Of a DNA stretch of 64,000 nt, positions 55,999 through 64,000 are shown in pieces. The position numbers and the translations under genes were made by a program. Below the pieces are notes generated by a model that did not search any database, was not told where the DNA came from, and worked only from the letters and a program-made list of their open reading frames with translations. The DNA comes from [Mycobacterium] vasticus (GTDB taxonomy: Bacteria; Actinomycetota; Actinomycetes; Mycobacteriales; Mycobacteriaceae): assembly GCF_020181595.1 (NCBI RefSeq), contig NZ_CP084028.1, forward strand, positions 3,363,601-3,427,600. Reading direction: 5' to 3'. How positions within the stretch are numbered: the stretch's first letter is position 1; every line of letters begins with the position of its first letter.

Positions 55999-57519
55999 AT
56001 GACCACACAGATTTCGCACTTCATCGACGGCAAACGCGCGGCGGGCCGCTCGCAGCGCACCGCCGACGTCTTCGATCCCAGCACCGGAGCGGTGCAGGCG
56101 AAGGTCCCCCTGGCCGACGCCGCCGAAGTCGACGCCGCCGTCGCCGTGGCCGTGGCCGCCCAAAAGGACTGGGCGGCCTACAACCCGCAGCGCCGGGCCC
56201 GGGTACTGATGCGCTTCATCGCCCTGGTCAACGAGAACATGGACGAATTGGCCGAACTGCTCTCCCGTGAGCACGGCAAGACCGTGGACGACTCCCGCGG
56301 CGACATCCAGCGCGGCATCGAGGTGATCGAGTTCGCCATCGGCATCCCGCACCTGCTCAAGGGTGAGCACACCGAGGGCGCCGGCCCGGGCATCGACGTG
56401 TTCTCCCTGCGCCAGCCGCTGGGCGTCGTCGCCGGGATCACCCCGTTCAACTTCCCCGCGATGATTCCGCTGTGGAAAGCCGGCCCGGCGCTGGCCTGCG
56501 GCAACGCGTTCATCCTCAAGCCGTCCGAGCGCGACCCGTCGGTGCCGGTGCGGCTGGCCGAACTGTTCACCGAGGCCGGCCTGCCGCCCGGCGTTTTCCA
56601 GGTGGTGCACGGCGACAAGGAGGCCGTCGACGCCGTGCTTCACCACCCCGACGTCGCCGCGGTCGGTTTCGTCGGCAGCTCCGACATCGCCGAGTACATC
56701 TATTCGACGGCTACCGCCAACGGCAAACGCGCGCACTGCTTCGGCGGGGCCAAGAACCACATGATCGTGATGCCCGACGCCGACCTCGACCAGGCGGTGG
56801 ATGCACTGATCGGCGCCGGCTACGGCAGCGCCGGCGAGCGCTGCATGGCGATCAGCGTCGCGGTGCCCGTCGGCGAGGAGACGGCAGATCGCTTGCGCGC
56901 CAAGCTGGTCGAGCGGGTCAACCAGTTGCGGGTCGGGCACAGCCTGGACCCCAAGTCGGACTACGGACCGTTGATCACCGAGGCCGCGCTCGCCCGGGTG
57001 CGCGACTACATCGGCCAGGGCGTCGATGCCGGCGCCGAACTGGTGGTCGACGGCCGGACCCGCGGCAGCGACGAGCTGACCTTCGGTGACCACAACCTGG
57101 CCGACGGCTACTTCATCGGGCCCACGCTGTTCGACCACGTCACCACCGACATGTCGATCTACACCGATGAGATCTTCGGCCCGGTGCTGTGCATCGTGCG
57201 GGCAGCCAATTACGAAGAGGCCCTGGCATTGCCGTCCGAGCACGAGTACGGCAACGGGGTGGCGATCTTCACCCGCGACGGCGACACCGCCCGAGACTTC
57301 ACCTCCCGGGTGCAGGTCGGGATGGTCGGGGTGAACGTGCCGATCCCGGTGCCGGTGGCCTATCACACCTTCGGGGGCTGGAAGCGGTCCGGATTCGGCG
57401 ACCTCAACCAGCACGGCACCGCGTCGATCCAGTTCTACACCAAGGTCAAGACCGTCACGCAGCGCTGGCCCTCGGGCATCAAGGACGGCGCTGAATTCCA
57501 CATCCCCACAATGGGATAG
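55999..57519 (+). CDS. mmsA: CoA-acylating methylmalonate-semialdehyde dehydrogenase
   Basis: 506 residues of the aldehyde dehydrogenase superfamily. Lys174 (LKPSERDP), the NAD loop GFVGSSDIAEYIY and catalytic Cys282 (GSAGERCMAIS) are present; FGGAKNHMIVMPDADLDQA is typical of MmsA. It oxidises methylmalonate semialdehyde to propionyl-CoA in valine catabolism. Followed by acyl-CoA dehydrogenase and mmsB with gaps of six and eight bases: one operon. Confidence 0.95.
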   Translation: MTTQISHFIDGKRAAGRSQRTADVFDPSTGAVQAKVPLADAAEVDAAVAVAVAAQKDWAAYNPQRRARVLMRFIALVNENMDELAELLSREHGKTVDDSRGDIQRGIEVIEFAIGIPHLLKGEHTEGAGPGIDVFSLRQPLGVVAGITPFNFPAMIPLWKAGPALACGNAFILKPSERDPSVPVRLAELFTEAGLPPGVFQVVHGDKEAVDAVLHHPDVAAVGFVGSSDIAEYIYSTATANGKRAHCFGGAKNHMIVMPDADLDQAVDALIGAGYGSAGERCMAISVAVPVGEETADRLRAKLVERVNQLRVGHSLDPKSDYGPLITEAALARVRDYIGQGVDAGAELVVDGRTRGSDELTFGDHNLADGYFIGPTLFDHVTTDMSIYTDEIFGPVLCIVRAANYEEALALPSEHEYGNGVAIFTRDGDTARDFTSRVQVGMVGVNVPIPVPVAYHTFGGWKRSGFGDLNQHGTASIQFYTKVKTVTQRWPSGIKDGAEFHIPTMG

Positions 57520-57525
57520 GGCGCA

Positions 57526-58689
57526 ATGGACATGACATTGGACGCAGAAGAACGGGTGATCGTCGAGACCGCGGCGGCGTTCGCCGAGAAGCGGCTGGCG
57601 CCCTACGCACTGGAATGGGATGGGTCCCACCACTTTCCGGTGGACGTGATGCGCGAGGCCGCCGGCCTGGGCATGGCGGCGATCTACTGCCGCGAAGACG
57701 CGGGCGGCTCGGGCCTGCGCCGCCTGGACGGGGTGCGCATCTTCGAACAGCTCTCGATCGCCGACCCGGTGATCGCCGCCTACCTGTCGATCCACAACAT
57801 GTGCGCCTGGATGATCGACAGCTACGGCACCGAGGAACAGCGCAAGGCCTGGGTGCCCACGCTTGCGTCGATGGAATCCGTCGCCAGCTACTGCCTCACC
57901 GAACCCGGCGCGGGCTCGGACGCCGGCGCGCTCAGCACCCGCGCGGTGCGCTCGGGCGACGACTATGTGCTCGACGGCGTCAAACAGTTCATCTCCGGCG
58001 CCGGCGTCTCCGACGTGTACGTGATCATGGCGCGAACCGGGGACGACAGCCCGCGGGGCATCTCGACGTTCATCGTCGAAAAAGGCACGCCCGGACTGAG
58101 TTTCGGCGCCGCCGAGCAGAAGATGGGCTGGAATGCCCAGCCGACCGCCCAGGTCGTCCTCGAAGGGGTGCGGGTGCCCGCCGAGGCGATGCTGGGCGGC
58201 GCGCAGGGCGAGGGCACCGGCTTCTCGATCGCGATGAACGGCCTCAACGGCGGCCGGATCAACATCGCGGCCTGCTCACTGGGCGGCGGCCAGGCCGCGT
58301 TCGACAAGACCGGCGCCTACCTGGCCGACCGTCGCGCGTTCGGCAAGGCGCTGCTCGACGAGCCGACCGTCCGGTTCACCCTCGCCGACATGGCCACCGC
58401 CCTGGAGACCTCAAGGCTGCTGTTATGGCGGGCGGCCGGCGCCCTCGACGAGGGATCTCCGGACAAGGTCGAGCTGTGTGCGATGGCCAAGCGCTACGTC
58501 ACCGACGCGTGTTTCGGCGTCGCCGATCAGGCCCTGCAGCTGCACGGCGGGTACGGGTATCTGCGTGAGTACGGTCTGGAGAAAATCGTCCGGGATCTGC
58601 GGGTGCACCGCATCCTGGAAGGCACCAACGAGATCATGCGGATGGTCGTCGGCCGAGCCGAGGCCTCCCGGGTCCGATCCGGCAGCTAG
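57526..58689 (+). CDS. Acyl-CoA dehydrogenase, probably isobutyryl-CoA dehydrogenase (FadE9-like)
   Basis: 387 residues. CLTEPGAGSDA (FAD/substrate region), ADRRAFGKAL, the helix LHGGYGYLREYGLEKIVRD (with candidate catalytic acid) and the C-terminal ILEGTNEIMRMVVGR. Its place between mmsA and mmsB matches Rv0752c (fadE9), so it probably oxidises isobutyryl-CoA to methacrylyl-CoA in valine degradation. Confidence 0.92.
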   Translation: MDMTLDAEERVIVETAAAFAEKRLAPYALEWDGSHHFPVDVMREAAGLGMAAIYCREDAGGSGLRRLDGVRIFEQLSIADPVIAAYLSIHNMCAWMIDSYGTEEQRKAWVPTLASMESVASYCLTEPGAGSDAGALSTRAVRSGDDYVLDGVKQFISGAGVSDVYVIMARTGDDSPRGISTFIVEKGTPGLSFGAAEQKMGWNAQPTAQVVLEGVRVPAEAMLGGAQGEGTGFSIAMNGLNGGRINIAACSLGGGQAAFDKTGAYLADRRAFGKALLDEPTVRFTLADMATALETSRLLLWRAAGALDEGSPDKVELCAMAKRYVTDACFGVADQALQLHGGYGYLREYGLEKIVRDLRVHRILEGTNEIMRMVVGRAEASRVRSGS

Positions 58690-58697
58690 GGGCTTTG

Positions 58698-59573
58698 ATG
58701 CAGACGGTCGCATTTCTGGGACTGGGCCACATGGGCGGGCCGATGGCCGCCAACCTGGTCAAAGCCGGTCACCCGGTGCACGGCTTCGACCCGGTCCCGG
58801 CGGCCGTCGAGGCCGCCGCGGCCAACGGGGTGAGCATGCATGCCACCGCGACCGAAGCGGTCGCCGGCGCCGACGTGGTGATCACCATGCTGCCCAACGG
58901 CGACTTGGTGAAGGCCTGCTACCTCGAGGTCCTGCCGGTCGCGAAACCCGGCACGCTGTTCATCGACAGCTCCACCATCTCGGTCGATGACGCCCGCGAG
59001 GCCCATGCCCTGGCCGGCAAGCACGGGATCGCCCAGCTCGACGCGCCGGTGTCCGGCGGGGTGACCGGCGCGGTGGCCGGGCGGCTGGCGTTCATGGTCG
59101 GCGGCGAGGCCGCTGCCGTACAGCGTGCCACCCCGGTGCTGGAGCCGATGGCCGCCAAGATCATCCACTGCGGCGGGACCGGCGCCGGCCAAGCCGCCAA
59201 GATCTGCAACAACATGGTGCTGGCTGTGCAGCAGGTGGCGGTCGCCGAGGCGTTCGTGCTGGCCGAGAAACTCGGCCTGGCCGACCAGGCGCTGTTCGAC
59301 GTGATGACCGGGGCCACTGGGAACTGCTGGGCGCTGCACACCAACTGCCCGGTCCCCGGCCCGGTGCCGACCTCCCCGGCGAACCGGAACTTCGAACCCG
59401 GCTTCGCCACCGCCCTGATGAACAAGGACCTGGGTCTGGCGATGGACGCGGTGACCTCGACCGGCTCGGCCGCGCCGCTGGGCAGCCATGCCGCCGCGAT
59501 CTACCGCGACTTCGCCGCCGAACACAGCGCGCAGGACTTCAGCGCGGTCATCAATCAGCTGCGGGAGAGCTGA
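58698..59573 (+). CDS. mmsB: 3-hydroxyisobutyrate dehydrogenase
   Basis: 291 residues. N-terminal NAD motif FLGLGHMGGPMAANLVKAGH, substrate loop DAPVSGGVTGA, catalytic Lys in GQAAKICNN. It oxidises 3-hydroxyisobutyrate to methylmalonate semialdehyde, the substrate of MmsA. The ATG at 58698 follows AGGGG by five bases; the TTG one codon earlier is in frame but less likely. Confidence 0.94.
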   Translation: MQTVAFLGLGHMGGPMAANLVKAGHPVHGFDPVPAAVEAAAANGVSMHATATEAVAGADVVITMLPNGDLVKACYLEVLPVAKPGTLFIDSSTISVDDAREAHALAGKHGIAQLDAPVSGGVTGAVAGRLAFMVGGEAAAVQRATPVLEPMAAKIIHCGGTGAGQAAKICNNMVLAVQQVAVAEAFVLAEKLGLADQALFDVMTGATGNCWALHTNCPVPGPVPTSPANRNFEPGFATALMNKDLGLAMDAVTSTGSAAPLGSHAAAIYRDFAAEHSAQDFSAVINQLRES

Positions 59574-59592
59574 ACGTCCGTCGGCCCGCCGG

Positions 59593-60252
59593 CTACTTCG
59601 CGATCGCCATCACCGCGCCCGGCCGCAGCCAGCCGATGATCTTCACCAGCGTGGCGTCGTCGATCGCCACGCAGCCCGCCGTCGGCCCGCCGTCGGTGGT
59701 GTGGAAGAAGTAGGCGGAGCCGGCGCCGGGTACCCGGGCGTTGTTGTAGCCGATCACCACCGCGTGCCGATACTGCGGGATTTGAAGGTTCTCACTGACC
59801 GCGGTGTTGAACGGGCACTGGGCTTTCTTGCAGACCTGCATGGTGTTGTAGGTCGGGCTGTTGGAGTCGCTGTCCCACCAGTGGTCGGATCCAACTTGCA
59901 CATACGGCAGCCCACCGCCGGGATTGGCAGCGGTGCCGAACGCCGAATCGAGCGTGTAAACCCCCATCGGGGTCGACGGCTCACCTTCCCTCGTCTGCGG
60001 TGTGATGCCCGCCGAGCCGACATGCGCCGGAATCCCGGCCGCGACGGGTTCCCAGCCTGCGGCAGTCCGCTGATAGACATCGATCTTCGCGGTCGAATGA
60101 CTTACTCCGACAACCGAAACCACCTGGGTGGCGTTGCCGACCATATTCCCGAACCATGGCTCGACGACCGCCGCGGCTGGTGGCGCGGTCACCGAAATCA
60201 CGCCGATCGCACACAGCGCCGCGCTCAGCAGAACGACCAGTCGACGCACCAC
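59593..60252 (-). CDS. L,D-transpeptidase (YkuD)-like exported protein
   Basis: About 219 residues. Signal peptide (RRLVVLLSAALCAIGVISV, APPAAA|V). The C-terminal HTTDGGPTAGCVAIDD carries the His and the catalytic-type Cys of YkuD domains, with VVIGYN before it. DUF-type variants of this fold exist that are not cross-linkers, so the reaction is not certain; peptidoglycan modification is the family role. No good ribosome site; tandem GTGs at 60252 and 60249 or TTG 60288 are possible starts. Convergent with mmsB. Confidence 0.78.
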   Translation of the reverse strand: MVRRLVVLLSAALCAIGVISVTAPPAAAVVEPWFGNMVGNATQVVSVVGVSHSTAKIDVYQRTAAGWEPVAAGIPAHVGSAGITPQTREGEPSTPMGVYTLDSAFGTAANPGGGLPYVQVGSDHWWDSDSNSPTYNTMQVCKKAQCPFNTAVSENLQIPQYRHAVVIGYNNARVPGAGSAYFFHTTDGGPTAGCVAIDDATLVKIIGWLRPGAVMAIAK

Positions 60253-60300
60253 CCCATGGTCGATGACCGGTGGTCGCGCGTCAATCAACCAGGGCCGTGA

Positions 60301-60834
60301 TCAGCCTGCTTCGCGGCAGCTGAATCGCGCGACCACCCGGTCGGAGTGCAACCCGCGGCAGCCGGCGGCCGACAACCCGTCGTAGCCGTCGGAACCGATG
60401 AAGATCGCCGGCAGGCCGATCGCCGACGCGGTCCGGGCGCCGGCCTCGGACCCGGCGATCACCAACGTCTCACCGGCGACGATGCCCAGCTCCCACAGCG
60501 CCAGCCGGTACAGCTCGGCGTCACCGTCCGGGCCGGTCAGGTCGTCGGCACTGATCACGGTCTCGGTCATGCCGTCGCCCATGAGTTCGCGCACCCGGTC
60601 CTGCAACTCCTCGCGCGGCCCGGTGCCCACCACCGCGACCCACAGGCCGGTGGAGAACAGGCTCAGCACCAGGTCGTCGAGCCCGGCGCGGGGCTCGCCG
60701 TCGGCGTCGGCAAGAGCGTCCAGATCGAAGATCACCGCCTGCAGCGGGTAAACCTCGGCATCGTGCTGCACTTGACCCCACCAGTACGGGCGGCCGGGTC
60801 CGGTCCATGTCGCGAGCTCAGTTGTGATCTGCAT
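60301..60834 (-). CDS. HAD-superfamily-like protein
   Basis: 177 residues. AVIFDLDALADADGEPR holds the DxD motif I of HAD phosphatases; VVGTGPREEL could be motif II and IAGSEAGARTASAIGLPA resembles the C-terminal motif III/IV of beta-phosphoglucomutase-like members, but the final acidic pair is weak. It may dephosphorylate a small metabolite. The ATG is 91 bases from the divergent response-regulator gene; a very long in-frame extension upstream is a shadow. Confidence 0.72.
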   Translation of the reverse strand: MQITTELATWTGPGRPYWWGQVQHDAEVYPLQAVIFDLDALADADGEPRAGLDDLVLSLFSTGLWVAVVGTGPREELQDRVRELMGDGMTETVISADDLTGPDGDAELYRLALWELGIVAGETLVIAGSEAGARTASAIGLPAIFIGSDGYDGLSAAGCRGLHSDRVVARFSCREAG

Positions 60835-60860
60835 AACAGACAGGGTGCCCCAAATGGTGC

Positions 60861-60895
60861 CCGCCCGTCCTCCCCCATTGGGGGGATTTGGGCGG
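60861..60895. promoter_or_regulatory. Nested inverted repeat between HAD and response-regulator genes
   Basis: CCGCCC-4-TCCCCC-3-GGGGGGA-3-GGGCGG: two inverted repeats nested on the same centre. It is 30 bases before the response-regulator ATG. Either a regulator binding site (LuxR/NarL types bind dyads) or a hairpin in the leader RNA. Confidence 0.45.
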
Positions 60896-60925
60896 GGAAC
60901 TGTGAGTGGCCCTATCGTTTTGCCT

Positions 60926-61576
60926 ATGCCTGTGCGCCTGGTCCTCGTCGATGACCACGAGATGGTGATCGAGGGCCTGCGGGCCATGCTGACGGCGTTC
61001 GCCGACCGGATCGAGGTCGTCGGACAGGCCATCAACGCCGAGCAGGCCCTGTCGGTGGTCACCGACACCGACCCCGACGTCGTGCTGTGCGACGTGCGGA
61101 TGCGCGGTGAAAGCGGCCTGGACCTCTGTCTGGCCCTGCGCGAACGCGACCCGGAGCGCAAAGTCGTGATGCTGTCGGTCTACGACGACGAGCAGTACCT
61201 GTTCGAGGCGCTGCGGGTCGGCGCGAGCGGCTACCTGCTCAAGAGCGTCAGCAGCGACGACCTGGTCCACCAGATCGAGCTGGCCCACCGCGGCGAGACG
61301 GTGATCGACCCCGCCCTGGCCGCGCGGGCGGTCGGTACCGCGGCGCGCCTGCAGCGCGACGAGTTCTGGCCCGGCGCCCGCCAAGGCCTGACCCAGCGTG
61401 AGAGCGAGATCCTGGCTTACATGGTCAGCGGGCTGTCCAACCGCGGGATCGCCACCAAGCTGGTGATCGGCGACGAGACCGTCAAAAGCCATCTGCGATC
61501 GATCTACCGCAAACTGGGTGTCTCCGATCGCACCGGTGCGGTGGCCACCGCGCTGCGCGAGGGGATCTACCGGTGA
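60926..61576 (+). CDS. NarL/LuxR-family response regulator
   Basis: 216 residues from ATG 60926. Receiver domain with Asp9/Asp10, phosphoacceptor Asp56 (VVLCDVRM) and Lys in YLLKSVS; C-terminal LuxR helix-turn-helix (LTQRESEILAYMVSGLSNRG and ETVKSHLRSIYRKLGVSDRT). The stop overlaps the start of the kinase (GTGA), so they form one system. The 34-codon in-frame extension upstream crosses the intergenic dyad and is rejected. Target genes unknown. Confidence 0.93.
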   Translation: MPVRLVLVDDHEMVIEGLRAMLTAFADRIEVVGQAINAEQALSVVTDTDPDVVLCDVRMRGESGLDLCLALRERDPERKVVMLSVYDDEQYLFEALRVGASGYLLKSVSSDDLVHQIELAHRGETVIDPALAARAVGTAARLQRDEFWPGARQGLTQRESEILAYMVSGLSNRGIATKLVIGDETVKSHLRSIYRKLGVSDRTGAVATALREGIYR

Positions 61577-62829
61577 GCCCCACCGGCGCACCCCGACCGC
61601 GGACCGGCAAGCAGGGCGCGGTGCGCGATTTCGTCGACGCCAATCACGAGTTGGCCCTGCTGCGCGAGCTCATCCAGGCGGCCTCCAGCGGGCCCGGTGT
61701 GGAGCCGCTGGCCGCCGCGGCGGCCCGGATGATCACCGCGGCCACCGGCACCGATGTCTGCTTCGTGCACGTGCTCGACGACACCGAACGCTCGCTGACG
61801 TTGACCGGCGCGACGCCACCGTTCGACACCGAGGTCGGCAAGATCCGGCTGCCGCTGGGATCGGGGGTGTCGGGCTGGGTGGCGCGGCACCGCGAGCCGG
61901 TGGTGATCTGCGATGACAAGGAGGACGATCCGCGGTACGTGCCGATCGAGTCGCTGCGCGGGCGCGACTTCACCTCGATGGTGTCGGTGCCCATGGAGAC
62001 CGATCCGGGCGGGCTGGTGGGCGTGCTCAACGTGCACACCGTGGCGCGCCGCGAATTCACCGACGGCGACATCGAGTTGCTGCGGGTGATCGGCCGGCTG
62101 ATCGCCGGTGCCATGCACCAGGCCCGGCTGCACCGGCAACTGGTGGCCCGCGAACGCGCCCACGAGCTGTTCGTCGAGCAGGTGATCGAGGCCCAGGAGA
62201 TCGAGCGCCGCCGGCTGGCCGGCGACATCCACGACGGCATCTCGCAGCGGCTGGTGACGCTGTCCTATCGGCTCGACGCCGCCGCCCGCCTGGTCGGCAG
62301 CGATCCGGACGAGGCGTCGGCGCAGTTGGAGGCGGCTCGTGAGCTGGCCGGGCTGACGCTGCAGGAGACCCGGGTGGCGATCAGCGGCCTGCGCCCGCCG
62401 GTGCTCGACGACCTGGGCCTGGCCGGTGGGTTGGCCAGCCTCGCCCGGTCCATCCCGGCGCCGCGCATCGAACTGGATCTGGACGAGGTACGGCTGCCCG
62501 AGCACATCGAGCTGGCGCTGTACCGGATCGCCCAGGAGGGCCTGCAGAACGTCGTCAAGCACGCCGCGGCCACCGTGGTGCGGCTGCGCTTCGCCGTCAC
62601 CGCCGACCCCGACACCGCTCGGCTCGAGATCGTCGACGACGGCGTCGGCTTCGACACCTTCGAGCACCCGGTGGGCGGCGACGAGATGGGCGGCTACGGG
62701 GTGCTGTCGATGGCAGAACGCGCCGAACTGGTCGGTGGGCGGCTCAACATCCGGTCGCGTCCCGGCTCGGGCACCGCCGTCACCGCGACCATCCCGATCC
62801 CGTCGGCCGCCGCCCGCGAACCCGTCTAG
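61573..62829 (+). CDS. GAF-domain sensor histidine kinase
   Basis: 418 residues, GTG start. No membrane segment: a GAF sensor domain (~35-190; VCFVHVLDD, GSGVSGWVARH, VGVLNVHT), a HisKA_3 helix with His220 (RRRLAGDIHDGISQRL), and an HATPase domain (YRIAQEGLQNVVKHA, DDGVGFD, GGYGVLSMAERA). Soluble, so it senses a cytosolic signal or a ligand/redox state via GAF. Cognate to the preceding regulator. Its TAG stop lies in CTAG, which also ends the convergent MarR gene. Confidence 0.93.
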   Translation: MSPTGAPRPRTGKQGAVRDFVDANHELALLRELIQAASSGPGVEPLAAAAARMITAATGTDVCFVHVLDDTERSLTLTGATPPFDTEVGKIRLPLGSGVSGWVARHREPVVICDDKEDDPRYVPIESLRGRDFTSMVSVPMETDPGGLVGVLNVHTVARREFTDGDIELLRVIGRLIAGAMHQARLHRQLVARERAHELFVEQVIEAQEIERRRLAGDIHDGISQRLVTLSYRLDAAARLVGSDPDEASAQLEAARELAGLTLQETRVAISGLRPPVLDDLGLAGGLASLARSIPAPRIELDLDEVRLPEHIELALYRIAQEGLQNVVKHAAATVVRLRFAVTADPDTARLEIVDDGVGFDTFEHPVGGDEMGGYGVLSMAERAELVGGRLNIRSRPGSGTAVTATIPIPSAAAREPV

Positions 62830-63335
62830 AAGTCCCCGGCGTTGCGCCGCAGCGTCTCGATCACGTTCGACAGGGTGCGGGACTGCTGCACCGACATCCC
62901 GATGTCGGAGAACACCTCACGGTTGAGGCTGACCGTCGCGTCCGCGACCGTCGCGCGCCCCCGGGCGGTGATCGACACCAGCGTGGTGCGGCCGTCGGTG
63001 GGGTGCGGCAGCCGCTCCACCAGCCCCGCGGCCTCCAACCTCCGGATCGCGTGGGTGACACTGGTGACGTGCACCTGCAGCCGGTCGGACGCCTTGGCGA
63101 TCGGCATGGCGCCGGAGCGGCTGAACGCCAGCAGGCGTAACAGCTCGAACCGGGAGAAACTCAGGTCGTAGGGCCGCAGGGTGGCCTCCACCCGGGCCAG
63201 CAGGATCTGGTGGGCGCGCATCACCGACGTCACCGCCACCATCCCGTCGGCGACCTCGCCCCACCCGGCCCGCTCCCAATTGGCTCGGGCCAGTGCGATC
63301 GGGTCGCGGTCGGCGGAGGAATCAGAAGCTGCCAC
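62826..63335 (-). CDS. MarR-family transcriptional regulator
   Basis: 169 residues from GTG 63335 (AASDSSADRDPIALA). Winged helix: YDLSFSRFELLRLLAFS, KASDRLQVHVTSVTHAIRRLEAAGLVER and the wing HPTDGRTTLVSIT. Typical effect is repression of a nearby operon, relieved by a phenolic or oxidant ligand. It is divergent from the ABC ATPase at 63455, which may be its target. Confidence 0.88.
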   Translation of the reverse strand: MAASDSSADRDPIALARANWERAGWGEVADGMVAVTSVMRAHQILLARVEATLRPYDLSFSRFELLRLLAFSRSGAMPIAKASDRLQVHVTSVTHAIRRLEAAGLVERLPHPTDGRTTLVSITARGRATVADATVSLNREVFSDIGMSVQQSRTLSNVIETLRRNAGDF

Positions 63336-63454
63336 GCCCTTTCTTACCGCACCGCGCGCAGCGATCAGGCCGGTGTGCGGTATTTGCCGAGCTGAACCAC
63401 ACACCGCCGCCACGCGTGTCAAGGATCAGAACCCGCCGATAGGGGGTCACGTCC

Positions 63455-64000
63455 TTGCTTGCCGAACTACCGACGCAGCGTCCTGCCCCCGCGCGCCCGC
63501 ACCCGCGGGAGCTGACCATCGAACTGCGCGACGTCGTGCGCGAATACCGGATCGGCGGTCAGCTGGTGCGTGCACTCGACCGGATCAGTCTGCGCCTGTC
63601 CGGCGGCCAGTTCGTGTCGATCGTCGGGCCGTCGGGCGCGGGCAAGAGCACGCTGTTGCACCTGCTCGGCGCGCTGGACTCGCCCGACACCGGTTCGATC
63701 ACCTTCGACGGCACCGAGATCGGCCGGCTCGGCGACGAGCAGGCCTCGGAGTTCCGCCGACATCGGGTGGGCTTCGTGTTCCAGTTCTTCAACCTGCTGC
63801 CGACGCTGTCGGCGTGGGAGAACGTCGCTGTCCCCAGGCTCCTCGACGGAAGCCGCCTGCAGGGGGCCAAACGCGATGCAATGGGACTGCTGGAACGCGT
63901 CGGACTCGGTGACCGGATCGACCACCGGCCGGCCGAACTGTCTGGCGGTCAATTGCAGCGCGTCGCGATAGCACGGGCATTGCTGATGGGCCCGTCGCTG
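63455..64000 (+). CDS. MacB/LolD-type ABC transporter ATPase (3' end missing)
   Basis: The visible 182 residues start at TTG 63455 (an in-frame stop lies four codons upstream; AGGGGG is at nine bases). Walker A GPSGAGKST with LLHLLGALDSPDTGSI, Q-loop region VGFVFQFFNLLPTLSAWENV, and signature LSGGQLQRVAIARALLMGP are all of the LolD/MacB group, which pair with FtsX-like permeases to extrude lipids, peptides or drugs. The gene runs off the window. Divergent MarR gene suggests regulation. Confidence 0.88.
   Translation, partial: MLAELPTQRPAPARPHPRELTIELRDVVREYRIGGQLVRALDRISLRLSGGQFVSIVGPSGAGKSTLLHLLGALDSPDTGSITFDGTEIGRLGDEQASEFRRHRVGFVFQFFNLLPTLSAWENVAVPRLLDGSRLQGAKRDAMGLLERVGLGDRIDHRPAELSGGQLQRVAIARALLMGPSL

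Noticed and set aside
55984..57795. 603-residue minus-strand frame opposite mmsA
   Set aside because: Antisense shadow of a clear aldehyde dehydrogenase gene in high-GC DNA; His/Gln/Asp-rich text without motifs.

Overview
The window is high-GC chromosomal DNA from a member of the Mycobacteriaceae. This is shown by a complete ESX-4 type VII secretion core (eccC4, eccD4, mycP4, eccB4, esxT, esxU and an Rv3446c-like gene), cutinases beside it, a DesA-type desaturase, fatty-acyl-AMP ligases, and the infA-rpmJ-rpsM-rpsK-rpsD-rpoA-rplQ-truA and rplM-rpsI-glmM blocks. The backbone follows the order recalled for M. tuberculosis Rv3435c-Rv3462c. No tRNA, rRNA, CRISPR array, transposase or phage gene was recognised.

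Layout: 1-5 kb holds a Baeyer-Villiger-type monooxygenase with an SDR, then a desaturase and a fatty-acyl-AMP ligase. 5-9.9 kb is the first of four copies of an unusual two-gene module: a GjpA-like (porin-annotated) exported protein plus a very large glycine-rich PGRS-type protein that has a signal peptide instead of a PE domain. 9.9-14.8 kb is glmS with two exported paralogues and a DUF4436 membrane protein, and a divergent hydrolase-fold gene. 14.8-28.6 kb interrupts the expected Rv3438/Rv3439c junction with modules 2 and 3, an F420-type oxidoreductase, a second fatty-acyl-AMP ligase and a VapBC pair with a perfect 16-bp palindrome. 28.6-34.3 kb is an EspC-like/Ala-Pro-rich pair, glmM, rpsI, rplM and esxT-esxU. 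34.3-39.3 kb is module 4 with a divergent AraC regulator, inserted inside the ESX-4 locus. 39.3-49 kb is the rest of ESX-4 and two cutinases. 49-53.6 kb is the alpha-type ribosomal operon. 53.8-64 kb holds an FHA-ABC exporter, the valine-degradation operon (mmsA, acyl-CoA dehydrogenase, mmsB), an L,D-transpeptidase-like protein, a NarL-type two-component system, a MarR regulator and the start of a MacB/LolD-type ABC ATPase.

The most striking observation is a small gene pair between esxT and rplM. The first gene encodes a 192-residue protein with the full ADP-ribosyltransferase signature (Tyr/Asn/Arg block, Arg-Gly, Ser-Thr-Thr, Gln-x-Glu). It is followed, with a one-base TGATG overlap, by a 67-residue acidic protein. 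It lies directly behind the WXG100 gene esxT, in the same reading frame, which suggests an ESX-4-linked toxin with its immunity protein. The second is the four-fold repeated GjpA-like/PE-less PGRS module, with conserved leaders, related 3' hairpins and, for one copy, an AraC gene beside 21-bp-spaced direct repeats.
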